From Chlorella sorokiniana (Eukaryota > Chlorophyta > Trebouxiophyceae > Chlorellales > Chlorellaceae): DNA of 64,000 nucleotides. The position numbers were made by a program, and so were the translations under genes. This document shows, one piece after another, positions 1-11,116 of this stretch; within the stretch, counting starts at the first letter, position 1, and every line of letters begins with the position of its first letter. The stretch covers positions 1,612,001 through 1,676,000 of the forward strand of contig CP084619.1 in assembly GCA_025917655.1 (NCBI GenBank), read 5' to 3'. The notes under the pieces are model-generated. The model did not search any database and was not told where the DNA came from. It saw nothing but the letters and a program-made list of their open reading frames with translations.

Positions 1-173
1 CTCTGTCTTGCTGGGTGTTAACGCATTCACAGCAACAACTGGCGCGCGTGTTAGAGTGCTTGTGTGTTTCGTGTTTTTGGGGGAGGGAAGCGGGCCGGCA
101 AAGCCAGCAGCCCTTGAAAAATCAAGTGAGCGAAGTACCAAGCAGTTGGCCTGTGCTTGCCTGCGCTGCTCCC

Positions 174-230
174 CCACACACACAAACCCACACAATCACC
201 CCCACACACACACACACCCCGCACCCCCAC
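174..230. repeat. CA-rich microsatellite in TGD1 intron
   Basis: Imperfect cacaca/ccccaca tract just upstream of the acceptor of the last TGD1 exon. It probably serves as the pyrimidine-rich part of the intron end and is likely length-variable. Confidence 0.7.
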
Positions 231-251
231 CCTGCTTATCTTGGCCCGCAG

Positions 252-415
252 TGAGCTGTGCCTGGGGCTACACGACCACGGGTGGCGCCAAGGGTGTTGG
301 CGAGAGCACCACCTCCGCCGTCGTCATCTCGCTGGTGCTCATCTTCGTGTTCGACTTTGCGCTCTCCTTCATCTTCTTCCAGGGCCAGGGCGACGCGCTG
401 AAGGCCTGCATGTGA
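252..415 (+). CDS. TGD1: TGD1-like lipid-transfer ABC permease, last exon only
   Basis: Only the terminal coding exon lies in the window; the upstream exons are off the left edge. The exon opens after a cag acceptor at 249-251 and reads CAWGYTTTGGAKGVGEST, then a hydrophobic stretch (VVISLVLIFVFDFALSFIFF), then QGQGDALKACM and stop. This is the conserved C-terminus of the MlaE/YrbE-family permease that, with TGD2 and TGD3, moves lipid precursors from the ER to the thylakoid through the inner plastid envelope. The GAKGVGESTT motif and the final membrane helix are diagnostic. The TGTAA at 445-449 lies 30 bases past the stop. Identity is firm for the fragment; the rest of the gene cannot be judged. 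Confidence 0.88.
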
Positions 416-444
416 CGTACGACCTTGGCTGGCTTTGTATCCAG

Positions 445-449
445 TGTAA
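445..449 (+). terminator. TGTAA poly(A) signal, TGD1
   Basis: TGTAA pentamer 30 bases after the TGD1 stop. TGTAA is the established chlorophyte polyadenylation signal; the position is short but acceptable. Confidence 0.55.
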
Positions 450-626
450 CTCGCAAATCTCGCTCACGGTGTCGGGGGAAGCCTTGCAAGCAGCGCGGGG
501 GTTGCACCGCTGAGAGCGCTGTGCGCCTCCAGGCCATCCCATGATGACGTTGGCTGCAAGCGCCCATCGGGTCGTTTCTCCTTCCCAACAGCCCCCTGCT
601 TTCATCCCTGCGTCACAAGCAGCGCC

Positions 627-1881
627 ATGGCGGCCAGTGCGGTGCTCTGCAGTTGTTTCACCCCTTGCGGGACACCTGATAAGACGAACGCCAGCTTTCG
701 CAGCATGCGGCCTTCACGCCATCACCCTGTGCAATGCAGCCTGATTGCCCGTCGCACGCTACGACAGTCTCGGGCGCTTCGCAGTCTGGGTCCTCTTTGT
801 CAGGCTGCGGGATTTTCACAAGCAGCGGGCGATAAAAACGAATCGGCGAAACTGCCGCAGTCCAGAGAGGATGCGGTACAGCAGGCGGCAACGGCGATCG
901 CCGGCCAGCTGGGCGGCAGCACCGGCGGCAAGGCCAAAAGGGCTTTGCCAGTGGTACCAGCTGCCGCAAGCTGACAGTGGACGTGCCTGTGGTGGAAAGC
1001 GGTGCCAAGGCCATGCTGCAGCTGGCACAAGACATCCTGGCGGCGCTGCCCAAGCAGCTGCGGCAGCAGTTCACCATCGTTTCATGCGATGAGGGCGGCG
1101 CAGCAGCCGCGGGCGCGCATACCGGCGGTGTGCCCGTCGTCAGCCTGCAGCAGTGCTTGGCAGATGGGCGGGACTTGGAAGGCTGCCTGCTGTTAGCGGG
1201 GCCCAACTCTGCACAGATAGACGCCACGATGCGGCTGCTGGCGTACTGGCGGGGCCCGGTCGCGGTCGCCCTCAACGCCGACTGGAGTGCCGAGCAGGCG
1301 CCCGTCGAGCAGGCAAGCAGCACAGCATGTTGCCCATGCCCATTTTAAGGAGGCCAACAAGATCGGGCGGCATGATTGCATCCTCCGCGCATGAGATGGC
1401 GTGTCCCTTCCCTCACTCCGCGATGTTGCTGTGCAGGTGGCCTTCATCAAGTCGTTTGAGGCTGTGTACTGCTTCGTGCCGCTTATGGTCAAAGTGCTGT
1501 TCATCGGGCATGTGAGTGCCGTTTCTGCTGCAGCGCACTTGGGACAGTGGTTTGCACCGACAAGAGCTCGTGCGGCCGTTCTGCGTGCCTGAGTGGCTGT
1601 CGCGCGTCCTTGGCACAGTGCCGACATGTGTTTGTGTTCCCGCACTGCAGGAGGGCGCTGTGTTCAAATGGTGCACCGGCGGTAATCCCACCGCGACACC
1701 CTGGCGCATCTTTGGCAAAGAGGGCAACCGGCTGCAGCCCATTGGCCGAATGCAGCAGCGGCCCTCCAACGTGGACCTTGAGGACATCTTTTACAATGCC
1801 TTTGGAGTCAACAACCCAGTCAACCGCGGAGTCAAGTCCATCCGCAGCTTCCTTACAGGCGGCGACAAGGGCAAGCAGTGA
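627..1881 (+). CDS. DUF1995 plastid protein (LPA3-type)
   Basis: Starts at ATG 627 with an Arg/Ser-rich, acid-poor leader typical of a plastid transit peptide. The DUF1995 domain then begins at SREDAVQQAATAIAGQLGG, followed by RKLTVDVPVVESG and LLAGPNSAQIDATMRL. Later exons are 1437-1511 (VAFIKSFEAVYCFVPL) and 1651-1881 (EGAVFKWC through FLTGGDKGKQ). The intron 1313-1436 uses a GC donor (gcaagc); the next, 1512-1650, is GT-AG, and both keep phase 0. The reading frame changes by one base around 940-960, next to an aaaaggg run, with no room for an intron. Arabidopsis relatives include LPA3, linked to photosystem II assembly, but the family is broad, so the exact role is inferred. Poly(A) signal at 2112. 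Confidence 0.8.
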
Positions 1882-2020
1882 GCCAAAGCCGTTGCCGAGC
1901 TGCGCACCAGCCTTGCACACAGATCATGCTGCTCTTGATTCATCTGCTCTTTCTGCCAAGATTTTCCATCGCTGTGTTCACAAGACATCGGGGACACAGA
2001 TCGAGTTTCCCTTGGGCCTC

Positions 2021-2025
2021 TTACA
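2021..2025 (-). terminator. TGTAA poly(A) signal, LEA-like gene
   Basis: TTACA on the + strand, so TGTAA on the minus strand, about 180 bases past the proposed LEA stop. Confidence 0.5.
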
Positions 2026-2111
2026 CCCCGTTTTGCTTTGAACCCAACTTGAGGCATGCATGCATACGTGTGCGGTTTTCACTGTGGTTGGCTCTGATTT
2101 TATCCTGAACC

Positions 2112-2116
2112 TGTAA
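2112..2116 (+). terminator. TGTAA poly(A) signal, DUF1995 gene
   Basis: TGTAA 230 bases past the DUF1995 stop codon. Confidence 0.55.
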
Positions 2117-2205
2117 AGTCCAGGCTGTTCAAGAACCAGGCTGCAGCGCCTGTGCATTTGCTGCTTTAGACTGCTACACGAACTGACTGGTCACGGCTCA
2201 GGCCT

Positions 2206-5200
2206 TCAGGTTGGCCTCCCAATTGCCTTCATCTCGGCAGCAGACTCGGGTTCCAGGCTGGTGTCCACCCCGATGCTGCTGCCACCTGCAGGTGAGGAAT
2301 TCTCTGGATCAAATTGCATGGGAAGGCGGGTGCACATGCGTATTCCTCTGCAAATTCTGTTGCAAGTAGCCCGACAACAGGTGCAGCACACCAGCTGGTC
2401 TGCATACCCTCCGGGGCCTTGCTCCTTGTGGGCCCACGCTCCGCCACCTCAGCATCCTTCTCCACTGCCAGCTGCTGCCCGCGCTCGTAAGTCTGCCTCA
2501 TGGTCTCGGGGACCTGCGGCAGTCTTGAGGAGGAATCTCTGCGCGGCCAGGAAGCAGTTTGCTGGATGTGTACAGCAAAATTAGCTAGCGACATCGATTG
2601 AGTCACGACAGGTCACTGGCTGGCTCTCCTCACCCCAGCGACAGTCTCCTTGGTGCTCAGCACAGCTTGCTTTGCGCCCTCGGCTGGCAAGAGGGGGCGG
2701 GCAGGTAGACGACTGGGTGGGGCACTGCCCTGCTTGCCGTGCGTGCTGCAACCTGCTGGGCTGGACAGGCGTGCTGTGCATTGCGCATCAGGCATGCAGC
2801 AGCATGCCCTCACCTGCGCTTGCTACAGAGTCGCGCACGTACGTGGTGGCCCCAGCGATGGCCTGCTTGGCGCCCTGGGCCACTGCACGCAGTGGGCATG
2901 CAGGCGCATTTGTATGGAAGGGCCGCTTCGACGAGAGCTCGGCAGCAGGAGCAGCATTTGAGCAGGGCTGTGCTCGGCGACTGCTTGGCGCCCTTACTGA
3001 TGGAGGCAGTCTCCGCCAAGCCGCCGGCGGTGGCCTGCCCAAGTTCCGCGCCAGTCTGGAGACAGGGATGGTGAAGAAGTGAGCCCAAGCAGCGGATCCA
3101 GGGCTGGGAGTCGTTCTCATTGCGAGGGCGGCCTGCTGAGCAGAGGAACCGCGGGGACCTCACCTCGGCGCCCGTCTGCGCCGTGGCAGCTGCATCCCCA
3201 GCCAGCTCCTTGGCGCCCTCCACGTATGGTGCCGCCGCCTGCTTCGTGCCCTCGGCGGTGTCGGCGGCTGCCTGCTTTGCGCGCTGCGCCGTCCCGGTGG
3301 CTGCCTGCTGCGCGCTGTCGACCGTACTGGCAGCGGTGTCCTTGGCGGCGGCGGCGGTGTCTGCAGCCTGCTGCTGGACCGCCTCAGTCGCCTCGCCTGT
3401 GAGGAGGTAAGGAGGGGTTGCGTCAAGCGTTAAGCATAGGAAGCCACTTGATGGCCACCATGGATGTGGACGGCACCTCGCAGTCAAGGGCGCCAGCCCA
3501 GCCGGCGCACCTGTCCTGCGCGCCACAACTTCGCCGACCCCCTCCTGGGGGCTGATGCCCAGCTTTGACTTGGCCGCCTGCATGGCCAAACACACAACTT
3601 GAGATACATCTTCAAAGAGCGTCAAAAGGGTGACTTAGAAGTACCCGGGCAACGCACTGCAGGCAAGCACTTTATGTGGAGCACAGCGCAGCCGCTCACC
3701 TCCACAACCTGCTGAGCGGTCTGGCGCACGGTTTCCATCGCACCTGCCGCCCTCTCCTGCACAGCCTGCACACCAGCGGCTGCCGTCTCCCTGGCTGCCT
3801 GCGCAGCACCAGCTGCCTTCTGCGCAGGGGCCTGGGTGGTTCCAGCCACAGTCTCCTTGGCCGCCTGGCCGGCAGCGGCGGCGCGCGCTGTCGCCTGGGC
3901 TCCGGTCTGCTGGGCGCTGTCAACAGCGCCAGCCGCCGTTTCTTTAGCTGCCTGCGCAGCGCCAGCCACCTTCTCCTGTGCAGCCTGTGCTGTGCCTGCG
4001 GCGGTTTGCTTGGCTGACTCGGCAGCTGCCGATGCGCGCTCTGCCGCCTGGGCGCCAGTCTCCCGAACGCTATCAACAGCGCCAGCCGCCGTGTCGCGAG
4101 CTGCCTTACCCGTGTCGGCTGCAGTCTCCTGAGCTGCCTTCGTGGCAGCTGAGGCGCCCTCGGCCGCTTGAGCACCCACCCTGCGTGTCCCCTCGGCCGC
4201 CTGCTGTGCGGCCTCAACCGCGCCCTCAGCGGCCTCGCTGGGTGCCTCTCCACTGCCACCAGAGTGGCCAGCCGCCTCCTGCCTGGCGTCAGCTGTGCGC
4301 GACTCCTGCTGGGGGCCCTGCGGCACATCGAAGCCAGCGTGCAGGCCTGACTCATCGTACTGCGCAGTACCGCCAGCCCCCTTGGGCTGCACGGAGAGGG
4401 GCAGAGAGGGGATGCTTCGCATCAAGACAGTCCCCATAGTTCCACAGACATATTTTCATGCCAACCCAGAAATGGCAGATTAGAAGAGCAGTTGGGGGAA
4501 AGCCCCACTTGCAAGCCTTGCCCCGCTCTGCGTTTCGCCGCCTGCACGGCTTTGCAGCACGACACTCCTCACTGCACTGCAGTAAAGGCTCCATGCAAGG
4601 GGAGGGAGCTGCCGCTGCAGGCCCACCTCGCCCTGGCCCCCGCCCTCCTCCTCGTAGTAAGCCTCCCCCGACTCCGCAAACATGCCGCCCGCTGCTGCGG
4701 CGGCTCGGGGAAGAGCTGCTCTGCAGCAGGGGATGGCCAAGGGCATGAAGATGAGTGGCTGGCCACGGCGAGGTGGTGCGGGAACCGCCGTGAAGCTGCA
4801 GAGGACGGCAGGCGGGGCTCAAGCGTGCACTTGGTGGGCGCCCTGGCCGCACCTCCGTGCCGGATGTTGATGCGGTAGGGCTCGTGCAGCTGGGGCTCGC
4901 TGCCCGAGGCAGTCAGGTTGCCACCGCGGGCGGCCTCGCCCTGCTGGGCACCCCTGCACCCCGACAGGCAGAAGCTTCCTCGAACATTTTATAATGCGCT
5001 GAAGGACTGCATCAGCTGCTGATGGCTGCGCGGCGAAGCCTCACCCGGTTGGAACCGTCCCCACAGGTGCAGCCAGGCCGGGGCTCCGGCCAGCGACGCC
5101 TGCTGGGCGCGCTCTGCGGGGCCGCCACGCTGTGGGGTGCTGGGCTGGTGGGACGGGGGCAGAGCATAGCTCCCCTCCTCTCCCATCGTTTCCTGCTTGG

Positions 5201-5778
5201 GCCAACGTAACTCTTCCTCCCCCGTCAAGATGCACAGCGTATGAACCAGCGAACTTCAGCTCGCTGCATCACAACACCATTCCTGCAGGCGTGCTTGCGC
5301 GCACAGACCTCCCACCTGCTTCAGGCGCTCCTGCACGTCTGGCATGGCACCAGGGGCAGGCTGGCCACCCTCAGCTCCCATTCCGGACACCATGCCCAAC
5401 TCGCTGCCGCCCTTGGAGTAGCTGCCCAGGGGGCCTGCAGGCAGGGGCGACATGCAAGCATCACATGAAAGGTGAAATTTAGCACGCCTTTCAGCTGTGC
5501 AAGGTTTTCCTGGTACCTTGGACGTGTGTGTCCGAGGTAATCAACAGCTTCACCCACCCCCTTTGCCCTGCCAACCAGGCAGCCCACCCGTGGTTTCCTG
5601 GGCAACTCTGTCTCCGCAAAGCCCCCCAGCAGCAGGCTGAGCCATTTCAGCCCGCGCCTGGCGCGCAGCCTCTGCCAAATGCTGCCCCTTGTCAGCCAAC
5701 TGCCTGTTGGTGCTGTCCATTTGCGAAATGGTGTTCTTGCTGCAGAAGAGGTAATAAGACTGTTTGAAGTGAACCTGC
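2206..5778 (-). CDS. Late-embryogenesis-abundant (group 3) like protein
   Basis: A multi-exon gene with one large exon (about 4386 to 3700) encoding some 229 residues of Ala/Gln/Glu/Thr-rich repeats of about 11 residues, such as AAQAAKETAAG, AARDTAAGAVDS and TAQAAQEKVAG. This is the amphipathic-helix pattern of group 3 LEA proteins. A second repeat exon lies at about 3398-3160 (TAAAAKDTAASTVDSAQQ, AKQAAADTAEGTKQAA). Smaller pieces follow at about 2900 (VAQGAKQAIAGATTY), 2660 (GAKQAVLSTKETVAGV) and 2500 (MRQTYERGQQLAVEK). The 5' part is weaker: an exon beginning at 5778 has an in-frame ATG at 5720 (MDSTNRQLADKGQHLAEA), and an earlier exon may exist. LEA 3 proteins protect membranes and enzymes during freezing or drying; Chlorella HIC6 is a plastid example. 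Exon joins at both ends and the stop at 2206 are uncertain. Confidence 0.7.
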
Positions 5779-5886
5779 GGAAAAGCAAAGATCACGATCT
5801 GTCACCTGGCTTCAAGCCAGCTGCCGCTGATGCAGCGGTTGCTGCGCTTGCATGAGCTTTGGGCTAGTCAGACTAGAACAATGGCT

Positions 5887-5891
5887 TTACA
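5887..5891 (-). terminator. TGTAA poly(A) signal, Nudix-like gene
   Basis: TTACA on the + strand, 110 bases past the stop of the Nudix-like gene at 6001. It lies in the short gap before the LEA-like gene on the same strand. Confidence 0.55.
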
Positions 5892-6000
5892 TTGGGGCAC
5901 GGTGAGAAAACTGCATAGAGCTCGTGCAAAAAGCAAACTGGTACAAAGTCCATAGTGTACAAGGGTCTGGGGCGGGTCTCTTGCGTCACTTCAGGTTCCC

Positions 6001-8041
6001 TCAATCGCACACCAAGCGCATGCGCTTGCGGTGGGGCACATGCGGCTGGAAGGCTGCATCGAGCTCACGCTGGGCATGCAACCAGTGCAGCGGCGGAGGT
6101 GCCAGCATCTCGCTGCTGCTGGGCTGCGCACACCCCTGCTCATGCGTTTGTCCGCTGCTGGGGAGCTTCCGTGCCGCCCTGGCCTGCGAGACTGGCGCCC
6201 TCGACGTTCCCTTGCATGCCGCACTGCCGTCAGCTGGGGGATTGCCTGCTGCAGCAGCTGCCTCCGCAGCCCGCTGGCGCCTGCGCCGCAGGTTCTGCCG
6301 CTGCTTGCGGCTCAAGCGCGCCTTGGCAAGCCTGGCATTCTGCTCTATTTGGTGGACCACTTCCTCCACTGCCGCCGCAGCCACCAGCTCGCGGTGCTGG
6401 CGCAGGCTGCTGCTCGTGTCCAGGCTGCTGCTGGGGCCGAGGCTGCTGCCGCTCGCGGCTGGCTGCAGCGGCAGGGAAGCAGGCGCAGCGCACACCTGCG
6501 CAGCACTGGCGGGCACCGAGGAGAAAGGCGACCGCGGCGTGGTTTCCACGCCATGCCGGCCTGCACGCCGCCTCGGCACGCGACCTGGTTGCTGCTGCTG
6601 CGGCTGGGGCAGTAGGATTCCGGATGGAAGGTCTGCTATGGCCGCTGCCTCCGCACTTGCAGCGGACGGAGTGCTCCCTCGCAGCGCCGCCCCTATCTCA
6701 TGCTCGTGCTGGGCTAGCCAGTAGGCGAGCGAGCCCTCCACCGTCCCGACGGCAGCCATGCAGCTGCTCTCGCCGCACGCATCGTTGTCAGGAGCCTCAG
6801 CCTCCGCTGCTGCTGCAGAGTCGACCGACTGTCCGTCCGTGCCGCCCCGCGCTGGCGCCGCCACGTCGCTCGCGACTCGTTCCGACTCCGCGGGCTGGAG
6901 GGCTGGGGCCAGCAGCGGCGGCAGGGGCGGCGGCGGCGGCAGCGGCAGCTCCTGCGCCTGCGCCACCAGCTCGTCCAGCCCGCACTTCTGGGCCATGCGC
7001 AGGCTGCTTGCAAAGCAGGGTGCAGCTGCAGGGGAGAGGGGAGGCCCACGTGAGGGCAGCGAGGTGCGGGGGCTCAGGGGCAGCAGCCCCGACCGCAGTC
7101 CAGCGAGCCGCTCTTGCCCTGAAGGCCCACCTGGAAGCACCGCCTGCCGCACTTGGCGGGAGGGGGGTGCCGGGCCCGCCGCACACGTGGGCCCGTGTCT
7201 CCAGGAAGTAACGGGGTCCTGGGACGGCAACACACTCCAGCAGGGCGGCCAAAGGCACCCTGCAGGGCGCAAGGGGGTGGGCAGCACCAGGGCCGGCGTG
7301 CGCTGGTGCATCAGGCTACCCAGTGCGGAGGCGCAGCCTGGAGCTTGCAGGGCTCGCAGCTGGCGGGTGGCCCGGCCGGGGGTGCAGGGCGCACCAGGCA
7401 AAGGCCGACTTCTCGGCGCCCGCCACGGCGCGGGTGGCCGCGTTCTGCTGGGTGGCCAGGCGGAACATGAGCGGGGCCACCCACGGCGTCTGGGTGCAGT
7501 AAAAGTGGTAGGCGCCCGACGCAGCGCGTGCACCACCTGCGGGCTTGGCAGCGCGGGGCACGCGGGCAGTGAGTGAGGTGGCGGCGGCAGAGCGCGCACC
7601 GCCCCTTCGCTTCACCAGGCTCCACGCAGAGATGGCAACCGCAAGCAGCAGCACCAGCGCAGACGAACGGTGGCGCCCTTGAGTTGCGCCGACCCGTGCC
7701 ACGTCAGCCCCCGTTTGCCTTGACCGCGTGGCTGGCTTCGCGCAGCCGCTGCGTCATGGCCGCCGCCGCCGCTCGCACGCCGGCCGCGTTCACTGAGCAG
7801 CAGCAGAACAGGCCCAGCGTCTCCTCGCTAAACTCGCGGGCCGCCGTGGCAGCGCTGTCTGCGTCGGCAGCCTCGCGGCCGCCCCGAAATCGCGCCACAT
7901 TGTTTTCCAGACCCGGCCGCCGGGGCCGGTGCGGCACGGCTCTGCGCCCAGCAGCACCATCACGGCGCCCTCATGGATGCTGAAAGGCAGCACGCCCGCC
8001 GACTTGTGTTCGTTGGCAACCCTGCTGCGAGTGAAGTACAT
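6001..8041 (-). CDS. Nudix-hydrolase-like protein with long basic C-terminal tail
   Basis: Start ATG 8041 (MYFTRSRVANEHKSAG). The first part reads HKSAGVLPFS, VMVLLGAEPC, GRVWKTMWRDFGG, then GGREAADADSAATAA and REFSEETLGLF. This is the beta-strand, Gly-Gly and RExxEE layout of a Nudix hydrolase, which cleaves nucleoside-diphosphate-X bonds. The box departs from GX5EX7REUXEEXGU: the first Glu is displaced and there is an extra residue before the last Gly. The frame changes by one base at about 7880 (gatttcgggg). A middle exon contains YHFYCTQTPWVAPLMFRLATQQN. The C-terminal part (about 7015 to 6001) is low-complexity, with poly-Pro, poly-Gln and a basic helix (RLSRKQRQNLRRRRQRAAEAA), and matches nothing I know. 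Substrate cannot be predicted, and the variant box may mean altered or lost catalysis. Confidence 0.6.
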
Positions 8042-8490
8042 GCCGCTAACAGCGTGCGATGGACATGGTTTGTCTAGGGAAAGCTTGCTGTGCGCTCGCG
8101 GCTGCGCGCAGGCGCTCCGGCGCGCTGCGCTCGACGCCTGCCGCTGGCGGTCGCCTGCGGTTGGCACCGGAAGTCAGTCTATGCCATCGACATTCTGGAC
8201 AGCGCCAACAAAGCACAAGGCAAGGGGGAGGCCCAGCGTGAGCGATGTCAGAGTTTAACATCCCAGCAACCTGCCCAGGATGTGCGGCACGCTTTAGCGT
8301 GTCTTTCATCAATTGGGCATTGCTGCAAGCATGCAAGGAGCGCATTCAGGACTTCCACAGCGACTTCCGCTGCACTCACAAGAAAGGGTTCCATGCATAA
8401 TCTTTCCCGCTGAGCACGCGACCATTGCAGCATTGTATTGGAACAGCGTGATCGCTGCTGCTGCGTGATCCGTCTGCCCTCTGCTCGCCC
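8042..8490. promoter_or_regulatory. Divergent promoter region, Nudix-like / CoA-transferase
   Basis: About 450 bases between two divergent start codons (ATG 8041 on minus, ATG 8491 on plus). Both promoters must lie here. I see no clear TATA box or recognised element. Confidence 0.5.
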
Positions 8491-10919
8491 ATGCTCGCCA
8501 TCGGCAAAATACGCAGCGCCCAGCCGCTTGTGCTGGACAGCGCTTCCTGCTCTTCGTTTGTATCATTACTAGGAGCAAGGAATCCCCTGCAAGCGCAGCA
8601 ATGCGCGCTGTCCTCCAGCGCACAGCCGTCGTCACTGCCGCCGCCCAGCGGGCCTCTGGTCGGCATCAAGGTGCGCGTTCATGCCCTGCATCCTCCTTCT
8701 AGCCTGTCGGTGCACCTACCCGCATGCTCTTGATCCTGCTTCGGCAGGTGCTTGACCTAGGGCAGGTGGTGGCGGGCAACTTTTGCGGCGGCCTGCTCGC
8801 ATACTTTGGTGCCGATGTGATCAAGGTAGAGCCGCCTGGGCGCGGCGACGCGCTGCGCCACCTGCGCACGCTCGACGCGGGCGGCACCAGCTTGTGGTGG
8901 CGCTCCTACGGGCGCAACCGGCGCTGCATGACGGTTGACCTGCACAACGAGGAGGGGCGGGGGCTGGTGCGGCGGCTGGCCGCCAAGTGCGACGTGCTGG
9001 TGGAAAACTTCCGCCCAGGTGGGGGCTGCAAAGTGGGAAGTAAGGGCAGAGCTTGTTGTGGGATGTTATAAAACTCACATGAAGGAAATACTCTGTCGAC
9101 AGATTCAAGCTTCCAGCCCATGTCTGACCCCAACACCAATGCCCGCCTGCCCTTTTTTTTTTTTGCAGGCGTGATGGAGAAGTGGGGGCTGGGGCCCGCA
9201 GACCTCCCGCACAGCCTGGTGTACACGCGCATCAGCGGCTATGGGCAGACGGGGCCCAAGGCGCAGCTGCCGGGATATGCCAGCGTGTGCGAGGCGTTTG
9301 GCGGGCTCAGGTGCGGCACAGCGCGGCATGGCATGGCGCGCTCTTGCGTGCCATGAAGGCGAGCACCAGCACAAGCAGCGGTAGTGCTGCCTGTTGTAAG
9401 CGGCTCTTTCTGGCTTGCGGCTGGCTGGCTGGCTGCCCAGCGCTGCGCACCCGATTCCGGGTGCAGGTACATCAATGGCTACCCCGACCGTGCCCCAGTG
9501 CGCCCCAACATCAGCCTGGGGGACAGCCTGGCGGGCCTGCACGCTGCCTTTGGCACAGTGATGGCGCTGCTGCACCGCCAGCGCGCAGGCGGGGGCGCCA
9601 CGGGGCAGGTGGGGGCCGGCATGGCCTGCCTGTTGCCTGCTGCACAGTGCGGGCCATGCTTGCGAGCCGAGCCTCCAACTTGCGACATGCAGCAGCGCCT
9701 GCTGTGCCTCGCTGCTTCTGTGGCGAGGAGGTGCCATCCCATCGCTGCTGCAGGTGGTTGACGCATCCATCACCGAGAGCATCTTCAGCATGCTGGAGGG
9801 ATGCCTGTTGGGTGGGGTGTGCTTGCTAGCTGGCTCTGCGGTTTGTTTTTGCTGCTTCCTAGCCGGTCAGCAACTTAGCAGTTGCGATCAGCAGTTTGTT
9901 GGCAAGTGCCCTCCGCAGCAGCCCCATCTCGATTCTCCCCCGGCTGCTGCCTCACCCTTGGTCTCCTTACTGGCGTTCCGTGCAGAGTATGCGGCAACAG
10001 GGGCGGTGCGCCCGCCCAGCGGCAGCACGCTGACGGGCGTTGTCCCCAGCGGCACGTTCAAAGCCAAGGATGGGGTGTATGTGGGTGAGTGTTGGGGCTT
10101 TCATTCATGCCGCAGTAGCAGCCCCAACCTGCTGCCCTGACTATGCTGTAGTCGCAGCACCCCTGCACCCCCGCTTATACTTGGTCCCTCTGCCCCACCG
10201 CAGTCATTGGCGGCAACGGCAACAGCGTGTACAACCGGCTCATCGCGGCCATGGGGCGGCCCGACATGGGTGTGGACAACCCGCGGTATTCCACGGACGC
10301 AAAGCGTTGGGAGCATGAGAAGGAGATTCTGGAGGTGTGTGGGGCAGCATCGAGTGGGGTGGATGCGGGAGGGTGGGAACCAATGCAGGAGCCGCTGCCG
10401 CTCGTCCAGCTGACCTCTGCCTCTCCCTCACACGTCTGCTGGCGGTACCACCATCCCCCACAGGTCATCGAGGGATGGGTGGCGGCTCACAGCTCGGCGG
10501 AGGTGATGGCGGCAATGCAGGAGGCGCGGGTGCCCGCAGGACCCATCCTGTCCATCGCCGACATCGCCGCTGAGGCGCAGTACCAGCAGCGGGGCATGAT
10601 CCAGAAAGCGCGGCCACCAGCGGGTGCGCCAACGTGCAAGCCGTTGTGATGCATGCCTTGGGGCATCAGCGAGTTTGCATGCCGATGTTCTTCTTCAGTC
10701 CACTTCAGTTGTGATTGATCCGCAGCCCTGCTCCTCCTCTCAAAAGCAGGCGGCGAGGAGGTGACCGTGCCCGCCATGCTGCCAGTGATGGGCGGCACAC
10801 CCGGCAGCACGCGCTGGGCGGGGCCCGAGCTGGGGGAGCACACGGAGGAGATCCTGCGGGCGGAGCTCGGCCTGGATGACGCGGAGATCGCACGACTGCG
10901 CGAGTGCGGCGCCATTTGA
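8491..10919 (+). CDS. Family III (CaiB/BaiF) CoA-transferase, SUGCT-like
   Basis: Nine exons join in phase: 8491-8670, 8748-9018, 9169-9310, 9467-9608, 9754-9811, 9986-10084, 10204-10334, 10464-10623 and 10750-10919. ATG 8491 begins a Ser/Ala-rich leader that may target mitochondria. The body starts VLDLGQVVAGNFCGGLLAYF, GADVIKVEPPGRGD, then CDVLVENFRPG, YTRISGYGQTGP, GVVPSGTFKAKDGVYV and VPAGPILSIADI. These are hallmarks of family III CoA-transferases, including the Asp in the segment after the GYGQTGP motif (SLGDSLAGLHAAFG). Length is about 410 residues, normal for the family. The closest well-known relative I can name is human SUGCT (succinate-hydroxymethylglutarate CoA-transferase); the real acyl donor and acceptor are not shown by sequence. 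The acceptor at 9168 follows a run of 12 T. Confidence 0.87.
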
Positions 10920-11116
10920 CCAAGCTTCTCATCCATGCGCAAGCTGCTTGCACTGGTGCATCGAGCCGATATGCTGTCCGCAGCCCCCGTGCTGGTAGTG
11001 TGCCCCTGCCTGGACACCTGTCACAAGACACCGGCAGGCGACAATGATGCGGTTGAACCTCACAGCAACGCAAGGGAGGTGAAGGGCAGGCTTCAGCCAT
11101 GGCATACACACACAAG

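Larger units (their letters stand above)
1882..2205. other. Convergent 3' intergenic region
   Basis: This stretch separates the stop codons of the DUF1995 gene (+) and the LEA-like gene (-). It is less GC-rich than the flanks and holds a TGTAA for each strand (2112-2116 on +, 2021-2025 on -). They are placed so that the two 3' UTRs should overlap by roughly 90 bases. I see no coding signal. Confidence 0.6.

Noticed and set aside
5955-7211. 418-codon open frame antisense to the Nudix-like gene
   Set aside because: Composition is a GC shadow (Cys/Ala/Pro/Arg-rich). The minus strand carries the recognisable domain and the intron pattern.
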